A stretch of DNA of 64,000 nucleotides, from positions 2,232,001 through 2,296,000 of the forward strand of contig NZ_JASTLB010000001.1 in NCBI RefSeq assembly GCF_030499535.1. Reading direction: 5' to 3'. Every line of letters begins with the position of its first letter. Positions within the stretch are counted from its first letter, which is position 1. Below, piece by piece: positions 56,000 through 64,000 of this stretch. The DNA comes from Streptomyces sp. TG1A-8. Lineage in GTDB: Bacteria; Actinomycetota; Actinomycetes; Streptomycetales; Streptomycetaceae. The translations under genes were made by a program, and so were the position numbers. Below the pieces are notes generated by a model. It had not been told where the DNA came from, ran no database searches, and saw only the letters and a list, made by a program, of their open reading frames with translations.

Positions 56000-56173
56000 G
56001 TTCAAGTCGTTCTCCCCTCCAGAGCCCCAGGTCAGGCCCATGCCCCCGCGCGTCCGGCGCGCGCATTGGCGCATAGTAACCGCCGGGTTCGGAGCGGGGT
56101 GCGGGGCGAATGTCACCGTTCCGTCGCAACTTCCGCCGTGCGCCGCCGCCCCGGACCCGGGGCCCTGATCCGG

Positions 56174-57406
56174 TCACTCGACCGCGCCGCCCGCCTTCCA
56201 CTCCCGCCAGGTCATGTTCCACCCTCCGAGGCCGTTGTCGGCGGCGACCGTTCCGTCCCGGCTGTGCACGACCTCGACGACGTCCCCGATGAGACTGCGG
56301 TCGAAGAACCAGCCCGCGGGGGTGTCCGGGCTGCCGCCCTTGACGTCCCTGAGGCCCACGCAGCCGTGGCTGACGTTGGCCCGGCCGGGGGCGTCCGGCG
56401 CCCAGTAGTTGCCGTGCAGGAAGGTGCCGGAGTCGGTGAGCTTCATGGCGTGCGGGACGTCGGGGATGTCGTACTCGCCGCCGAAGCCGACCGTGCGGCT
56501 GTCCATGCGGGTCACCTCGTACATCTCCATCACCACCATCCTGCCGTTGTAGGTGGCGGTCCCGGGGGCGCCCGCGGTGACCGGCACGGTGGCCAGCAGC
56601 CGTCCGTCGCGCCGGACCTGCATGGTGTGCCCGGCCGCGTCGACGCGGGAGACCTGGTCGCGGCCGACGGTGAAGGCGAACGTCCGGTCCTGCAGCCCGT
56701 AGACCCCGGGCGCCCCTTCGACGTCCCGCAGCCGGAGGCCGACGGTGACCTCGGTGCCGGGCTTCCAGTAGTGCTCGGGGCGGAAGTCCAGGCGGCTCCT
56801 GCCGAACCAGTGCGGCCGGATCTCCACGGACGGCCTGGCGGTGACCCGCACGGCGCGTTCGACGGCGGCGCGGTCGGTGATCCCGTGGCTGAAGGAGAGG
56901 GAGACGATCATGCCGGTGCCGACCGTGGAGCGGTTCCCGGGGGTGACGTAGCCGATGAACCGCTCCTCGGGGACGTACGTCGTGAAGGTGGTGTGCCGGG
57001 CCGCGCGGCGGCCGTGGGCGTCCCGCGCGACCGCGTCCACGGTGTACTCGGCGGCGAGGGCCAGCCGCTTCTCGTCCGGTTCCCAGGTCCGCCCGTCGGC
57101 GGCGATGTGCCCGGGGACCGGGGAGTCGCGGGCGTCCTGGGACCTGACGACGCTCACCCTCTCCAGCCGGCCGCCGGGCGCCCGCACCCGCAGCCGCCCG
57201 CCGGGACGGACGACCCCGCTGCCGTCGTCCGGGGTGACGCGGATGACGTCCTCGGGGGCCGGGGGCCTGCCGGGGGGCCCGCCGGTGCCCAGCGGGCCCC
57301 GGCCGTCCGCGGAGCAGCCGGCCGCCCCCGCCAGCAGTCCCGCCCATGTCAGTACGGCGGCCAGCGCGGCCCCCGCGCGCCGTGCGCGTCCTTGTACGTG
57401 CCTCAC
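56174..57406 (-). CDS. L,D-transpeptidase lipoprotein (Ig-like plus YkuD), copy 2
   Basis: 410-aa paralogue with the same layout: signal RHVQGRARRAGAALAAVLTW, lipobox (GAAGC), Ig-like domains, YkuD domain with HGNYW and SHGCVGLRDVKG (active-site Cys about residue 349) and a closing NGLGGWNMTWREWK. Tail differs (AGGAVE). Start GTG 57406 is the best fit by comparison with copy 1, though the ribosome site is weak. The two copies are in the same orientation, of almost equal length and conserved in all motifs; they look like a tandem duplication with continued function. Divergent from glgX. Confidence 0.92.
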   Translation of the reverse strand: MRHVQGRARRAGAALAAVLTWAGLLAGAAGCSADGRGPLGTGGPPGRPPAPEDVIRVTPDDGSGVVRPGGRLRVRAPGGRLERVSVVRSQDARDSPVPGHIAADGRTWEPDEKRLALAAEYTVDAVARDAHGRRAARHTTFTTYVPEERFIGYVTPGNRSTVGTGMIVSLSFSHGITDRAAVERAVRVTARPSVEIRPHWFGRSRLDFRPEHYWKPGTEVTVGLRLRDVEGAPGVYGLQDRTFAFTVGRDQVSRVDAAGHTMQVRRDGRLLATVPVTAGAPGTATYNGRMVVMEMYEVTRMDSRTVGFGGEYDIPDVPHAMKLTDSGTFLHGNYWAPDAPGRANVSHGCVGLRDVKGGSPDTPAGWFFDRSLIGDVVEVVHSRDGTVAADNGLGGWNMTWREWKAGGAVE

Positions 57407-57620
57407 ACGGGACTCAACGACGCGGCGGACGCGGGGAAACGTGAGTGCGACCCCCGCGCTGGGCAGAACAGGGGGGAGGACGAGGAAGGGGAGCCGCCGC
57501 GCCGCGCCGGAGCCGTCGGGGCGCAGCCGTACCGGGCGGCCGGGCGTGCCGCGGGCCGGGAGGTCCGGGCACGGCCGGCCCCCGGGCCCCGGGGCGATCC
57601 ACGGGAAGAGGGGCCGACAG

Positions 57621-59881
<2,261 letters not shown>

Positions 59882-59882
<1 letters not shown>

Positions 59883-59928
59883 GGCCCGCCGCTCCCGCCC
59901 GCTCCGCCGCTCCCGGCGGGGCGGGCCC
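59882..59928 (+). terminator. Hairpin after glgX
   Basis: GGGCCCGCC (59882-59890) and GGCGGGCCC (59920-59928) form a perfect 9-bp stem overlapping the last base of the stop codon, with an inner small palindrome. Confidence 0.6.
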
Positions 59929-59995
59929 GTGCCGCCGGTGTCGGCCGGCCCCGTGCGACACCCGCGTGTGACACGGGTCACGTCCGCCGGATGCA

Positions 59996-60632
59996 GTGCG
60001 GGAGGGGGTGCAGGGCCTTTCCTCTGGTGCGGACAGCCGGCGAGGGCGGGGACCGTGGACGGAGCAGGCCCGGGCCGGTGGGTACGACGCGTTCGTGGCG
60101 GCCCGCCGGTCGGTGCCGTTCCGGCCGGCCCGGCTGCTCACCCGGGACGGCCGGCACCGGGCCGAGGACCTGTTGCGGGGCCCCGGCCGGGCTGCGGTCC
60201 GTCCGGCCGGAGGCCGCCGGGGAGACATCGGGCGCGTGGGCGCACGGCTTCGACTACGGCAGGCTGGCCTTCAAGGTGCTCACCTCCGTCCCCGTCGGCC
60301 ACTTCGACTACCTGTTCGCGTGGCCGTTCGCGGACGCCGTCTCGGTCGGTGTGGTCCTGCTGGCGTGCGCGCTGCTGCCGCTGCTGCTGCGGCTGCGCCC
60401 CCCGGCGGTGCTGGTCGTCCACACCGTGCTCACGCTGGTCCTGGTCCTGGGCAGCCGGCAGATCTTCGCCAACGTCTCCCGCTACCTGCTGCCCTGCTTC
60501 CCGCTGTTCGTCCCCCTGGCCCTCGGCATGCGCCGCCTGAGCCTGCCCGTCCAGTGCACCCTGCTGGGCATCGCCGCCGTGGCCTCCGGCTCGTACGCGG
60601 GCTACGCGCTGTTCGAGCTGGGGATACCGTGA
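59996..60632 (+). pseudogene. Decayed mannosyltransferase-type membrane protein, C-terminal remnant
   Basis: Two overlapping reading frames each encode part of one protein. Frame A (from 59996) gives WTEQARAGGYDAFVAARRSV; frame B then gives RSVRPEAAGETSGAWAHGFDYGRLAFKVLT and the membrane part DYLFAWPFADAVSVGVVLLACA...VLVVHTVLTLVLVLGSRQIFANVSRYLLPCFPLFVPLALGMRRLS. This is the C-terminal end (last helices) of PIG-V-like or GT39-type mannosyltransferases, which have about 10 helices. A frame change near 60190-60230 and the missing N-terminus indicate a pseudogene; a short functional protein from frame B cannot be ruled out. Confidence 0.6.
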
Positions 60633-60657
60633 TCCCGCCCGCCCCCACCGGGCGGGA
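60633..60657. terminator. Hairpin between decayed gene and ABC exporter
   Basis: TCCCGCCCG (60633-60641) and CGGGCGGGA (60649-60657) form a perfect 9-bp stem with a 7-base loop at the convergent junction, able to serve both strands. Confidence 0.6.
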
Positions 60658-60662
60658 CCCGG

Positions 60663-62533
60663 TCACGCCAGGCTGTCCCGCCACGCCCGGTGCAGGTCCG
60701 CGAACCGGCCGGTGCCCGCGATGAGTTCGTCCGGGCGGCCGTCCTCCACGATCCGGCCGCGCTCCATCACCAGCACCCGGTCCGCGATCTCCACGGTCGA
60801 CAGCCGGTGGGCGATCACCACGGCGGTACGGCCCCGCAGCACCGTCGACATCGCCCGCTGGACGGCCCGTTCCCCGGGGACGTCCAGCGAGCTGGTCGCC
60901 TCGTCCAGGATCAGCACCGCCGGATCGGCCAGCAGCGCCCGTGCGAAGGCGACCAGCTGGCGCTGGCCGGCGGAGATGCGCCCGCCCCGCTTGCGGACGT
61001 CCGTGTCGTACCCGTCGGGCAGCGCGCGGATGAACCCGTGCGCGCCGATCGCCTCCGCCGCCCGCTCGATCTCCTCGCGGGTGGCGTCGGGCCGGCCGAT
61101 CGCGATGTTGTCCGCGACCGTGCCGGAGAACAGGAACGCCTCCTGCGTCACCATGACGACCCCGCGCCGCAGTTCGGGCGCCGCCAGCTCGCGCAGGTCG
61201 ACGCCGTCCAGCAGCACGCGGCCCTCGGAGGGGTCGTAGAACCGGGCGAGCAGCTTGGCCAGGGTGGACTTGCCGGCGCCCGTGGAGCCGACCACGGCGA
61301 CCGTCTGCCCGGCCGGCAGGGTCAGGTCGAAGCGGGGCAGTACCTCGCCGCCGGTGCGGTAGGTGAACCGGACGCCGTCGAAGACGACCTCCCGGCCCGG
61401 GAGGCCGTCCTCCAGCGGCGGCAGTCCGCGGGGGTCCGACGGCTCCGGCACGGACGGGGTCTGCGCCAGCAGCCCGGCGATCTTCTCCAGGGAGGCGGCG
61501 GCCGACTGGTAGGAGTTGAGGAACATGCCGAGCCGGTCGATCGGGTCGTACAGCCGCCGCAGGTACAGCACGGCCGCCGCCAGCACGCCCAGCTCCAGCG
61601 AGCCGGACGCCACCCGGTGGGCGCCCCACAGCACGATCGCCGCGACCGCCGTGTTGGCCACCAGCCGGGAGCCGACCACGTACCGGGCCATCTCCAGCAG
61701 CGCGTCGCCGTTCGTCCGCTCGTGCCGCCGGTTCAGCACGGCGAACTCGGCGTCGTTGGCGGCCTCCCGCCGGAAGGCGCGCACCGGGCGGATGCCGTTC
61801 ATCGTCTCCACGAACTTCACGATCACCGCCGCGATCGCCGTGGACCGCGCCCCGAACACCCGTCCCGCGCGCCGCTGGTAGAGCCGTACGAGCAGGTACA
61901 GCGGCACCAGGGACGCGACCGCGACCGCGCCCAGGCCCGGATCCAGCCACAGCAGCATCGCCGAGATGTAGACGAAGGACAGCACGACGGTCACCAGTTC
62001 CTGCAGCCCCTCGTTGAGGAGCTCGCGCAGCGACTCGACGTCCGTCGTGGAGCGGGAGATCAGCCGGCCCGAGGTGTAGCGCTCGTGGAAGTCGACGCTC
62101 AGCGCCTGCGCGTGCCGGAAGATCCGGCCCCGCAGGTCCAGCAGCACGTCCTGGCTGACCCGCGCGGAGGCCACGGTGAACGCGGACTGCAGCCCGCCGG
62201 AGGCCAGCGCGCACAGCAGGTAGCCGACGGCCACCGCGGCCAGCGGACCGCGGTCGTGGTCCCGGAAGGCCGGTACGGCGCGGTCGAGGGCGTACGCCAC
62301 CAGCAGCGGGCCCGCCTGCGCGGCCGCCTGCTGGAGCAGCAGCAGGAGCATGGCGCCCGCGGCCCGGGCCCTCGGGGGGCGAGCAGCGAGCGCAGCAGGC
62401 CGGCCGTGGCGCCGGGTGCGACGGGCAGGACGTCCCGGTCGAAGGGGTCACCGGTGGTGCCGGCGCCGTCCGGGTCCGGAGAGCGGGAGGGGTCGTCGTC
62501 CGCGGCCGGGGTGGCGGTCGTCGTGGTGGTCAT
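60663..62533 (-). pseudogene. ABC exporter subunit with frameshift (catalytic-glutamate subunit)
   Basis: ATG 62533 overlaps the upstream exporter's TGA (ATGA). The first 53 codons (TTTTTATPAADDDPSRS...LLRSLLAPR) run into a different frame from the remaining protein (RARAAGAMLLLLLQQ onward). One extra base in the run of six G at 62374-62379 restores a 623-aa ABC exporter: six-helix domain, then Walker A GSTGAGKST, Q-loop MVTQEAFLFSG, signature ISAGQRQLVAFARA, Walker B LILDEATSSLD with the catalytic Glu, H-loop VIAHRLST. Either a true frameshift or a sequencing indel; translation from an internal ATG at 62351 could still give 562 aa lacking the N-terminal cytoplasmic part. Confidence 0.8.
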
Positions 62534-64000
62534 CGGCGGTCCCCTCGTTCCTCGCCGGACATCAGGTGCGCGTACTCGGCGTCGGCGCGCAGCAGTTCCT
62601 GGTGCGTGCCGACGGCGGTGATGCGGCCGCCCGACAGCAGCGCGACCCGGTCGGCGAGCAGCACGGTGGACGGGCGGTGGGCCACGATCAGCGCGGTGGT
62701 GTCCGCGAGGACCCGCCGCAGCGCGGCCTCCACGGCGGCCTCCGTGTGCACGTCCAGCGCGGACAGCGGGTCGTCCAGCACCAGGAACCTCGGCCGGCCC
62801 ACGACCGCGCGGGCCAGCGCGAGGCGCTGCCGCTGGCCGCCGGACAGACTCAGCCCCTGCTCGCCGACCCGGGTGTCCGCCCCCTGGGGCAGCGCGTGGA
62901 CGAACTCGGCCCGGGCGACGGCCAGGGCCCGGTCCAGCTCCGCCCTCCCGGCACCGTCGGCGGCTCCCATCAGCACGTTCTCGCCGACGCTCGCCGAGAA
63001 CAGGGTGGGGTCCTCGAAGGCGACCGCGACCTCGGCCCGCAGTTCCTCCCGGGACATCGCGGTGATGTCCACGCCGTCGAGGGTGATGCGGCCGGAGGTC
63101 ACGTCGTACAGGCGCGGCACGAGGGCGGTGAGGGTCGTCTTCCCGCTGCCGGTGGCCCCGACGAGGGCCATGGACTCGCCGGGGCGGATGTGCAGGTCGA
63201 CGCGGTCCAGGAGGGGCGGGGAGCCGGGCGGGGCGTCGGGGTGGCGGAACCGGACGCCCTCGAACCGCAGGCCGTCCGCCGCGGCGGCCCGCGCGCGCGG
63301 GCGCGCGGCGGTGCCCCCGGCCGTCTCCTCCTCCGGCGCCTCGTCCCGCACCTCGAAGTACCGCTCCGTCGCCGTCGCCGCCTCCTGGCTCATCGCCAGC
63401 AGGAAGCCGATCGAGTCCACCGGCCACCGCAGCGCGAGTGCCGTGCTCAGGAAGGCGACCAGCGTCCCCGCGGACAGCTCCCCGTCGGCCACCCGGACGG
63501 CGCCCAGCACCAGCGCCGCCCCGATCGCGGCCTCGGGCAGGGTCACGATGACCCCCCAGATGGTCGCCAGCAGCCGTGCCTTGTGCAGTTCCGTGCCGCG
63601 CAGCCGGCCCGACAGCAGGTGGAAGGCCCGCGCCTGGCTGCGGTGCCGGCCGAAGCCCTTGATGACGCGGATGCCGAGCACGCTCTCCTCGACCACCGTC
63701 GTCAGGTCGCCGACCTGGTCCTGCGCGCGCCGCGCGACCTCGGCGTACCGGCGCTCGAAGACCACGCAGGTCCACATGACCGGGACGACGGGACCGAGGA
63801 TGACCAGCCCCAGCACCCAGTCCTGCACCAACATGATCACCACGCCGACGAGGATCGTCACCGTGTTGACGAGCAGGAAGGTCAGCGGGAAGGCGAGGAA
63901 CATCCGCAGCAGCATCAGGTCGGTCGTGGCCCGGGAGAGCAGTTGGCCGGACGCCCACCGGTCGTGGAAGGCCGCCGGCAGCCGCTGCAGATGCCGGTAC
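62530..64000 (-). CDS. ABC exporter subunit with degenerate site (5' end outside window)
   Basis: Partial: the frame runs off the window at 64000 and ends at TGA 62530. Visible: helices (FLAFPLTFLLVNTVTILVG...LGLVILGPVVPVMW), coupling and further helices, then the nucleotide-binding domain with Walker A GATGSGKTT, signature LSLSGGQRQRLALARAV, Walker B FLVLDDPLSALD and H-loop IVAHRPST. The Q-loop glutamine is replaced (VAFEDPTLF) and the catalytic Glu after Walker B is Asp. So this is the degenerate-site partner in a heterodimer with the overlapping gene downstream. Substrate unknown; multidrug or lipid exporters are usual. Confidence 0.9.
   Translation of the reverse strand, partial: YRHLQRLPAAFHDRWASGQLLSRATTDLMLLRMFLAFPLTFLLVNTVTILVGVVIMLVQDWVLGLVILGPVVPVMWTCVVFERRYAEVARRAQDQVGDLTTVVEESVLGIRVIKGFGRHRSQARAFHLLSGRLRGTELHKARLLATIWGVIVTLPEAAIGAALVLGAVRVADGELSAGTLVAFLSTALALRWPVDSIGFLLAMSQEAATATERYFEVRDEAPEEETAGGTAARPRARAAAADGLRFEGVRFRHPDAPPGSPPLLDRVDLHIRPGESMALVGATGSGKTTLTALVPRLYDVTSGRITLDGVDITAMSREELRAEVAVAFEDPTLFSASVGENVLMGAADGAGRAELDRALAVARAEFVHALPQGADTRVGEQGLSLSGGQRQRLALARAVVGRPRFLVLDDPLSALDVHTEAAVEAALRRVLADTTALIVAHRPSTVLLADRVALLSGGRITAVGTHQELLRADAEYAHLMSGEERGDRR

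Overview
The window is chromosomal DNA of very high G+C content (about 72-74% by eye) from a Streptomyces or a very close relative. The evidence is the codon usage (third positions almost all G/C), frequent GTG starts with GGAGG-type ribosome sites, GTGA/ATGA gene overlaps, and a gene order (serA, ilvC, ilvN, ilvB, GGDEF/EAL gene, gatB/A/C, second GGDEF/EAL gene, ligA, mnmA, cysteine desulfurase, peptide ABC operon, gcvT/H, glyA, sdaA, EF-hand gene, tandem L,D-transpeptidases, glgX) that I recognise from the S. coelicolor chromosome core. I see no rRNA, tRNA, CRISPR array, insertion sequence or prophage block; the region is core rather than accessory.

Layout: 1-230 end of an MFS transporter. 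371-5949 serine and branched-chain amino acid synthesis (serA, ilvC, ilvN, ilvB), with an ilvB leader peptide (Met-Arg-Thr-Arg-Ile-Leu-Val-Leu...) and a U-tract attenuator. 5982-9017 a membrane PAS-GGDEF-EAL protein whose EAL half is degenerate, with a BldD-like box upstream. 9401-14023 a 2-hydroxyacid dehydrogenase, an aldo/keto reductase, a PQQ-type sugar dehydrogenase lipoprotein, a small membrane protein and a GNAT. 14205-17776 gatC-gatA-(small membrane protein)-gatB. 17881-20638 a cupin and a second GGDEF-EAL protein (RmdB-like) with the only in-frame TTA codon I found in the window. 20896-25390 LOG-family protein, SDR, short MetE-like protein and ligA on one strand. 25442-33795 small enzymes, mnmA, cysteine desulfurase, a TetR regulator with operator-like repeats, a WYL regulator, a DinB-like protein, a thioesterase and a TRIC-type channel. 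33986-40401 a complete oligopeptide ABC importer operon. 40764-43356 two SseB-like paralogues and a P-loop protein. 43512-48141 a tandem glycine riboswitch and gcvT-gcvH-glyA-sdaA. 48166-57406 a type II thioesterase, GH25 muramidase, F420-type oxidoreductase, EF-hand protein, propeller lipoprotein plus deacetylase-like lipoprotein, an anti-sigma-type ATPase, enoyl-CoA hydratase and two tandem L,D-transpeptidases. 57621-59882 glgX. 59996-60632 a decayed mannosyltransferase. 60663-64000 a heterodimeric ABC exporter, one subunit frameshifted.

How the genes work together: serA makes serine precursors, while the glycine riboswitch operon (gcvT, gcvH, glyA, sdaA) disposes of excess glycine through serine to pyruvate; gcvP is not in the window. 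ilvBNC makes valine and isoleucine under attenuation. Two c-di-GMP genes with different active-site states lie 9.4 kb apart and may tie into the BldD/bldA developmental programme. GatCAB supplies Gln-tRNA/Asn-tRNA, mnmA and the cysteine desulfurase serve tRNA thiolation, and the L,D-transpeptidases, deacetylase-like lipoprotein and muramidase point to cell wall remodelling.

The most interesting items are the TTA codon directly behind the GGDEF motif, the degenerate EAL with BldD-like box, the frameshift in the catalytically essential half of an asymmetric ABC exporter, the SseB-like pair beside serine/glycine catabolism, and the tandem transpeptidases. Start sites were chosen from ribosome sites and family lengths and are inference where stated.
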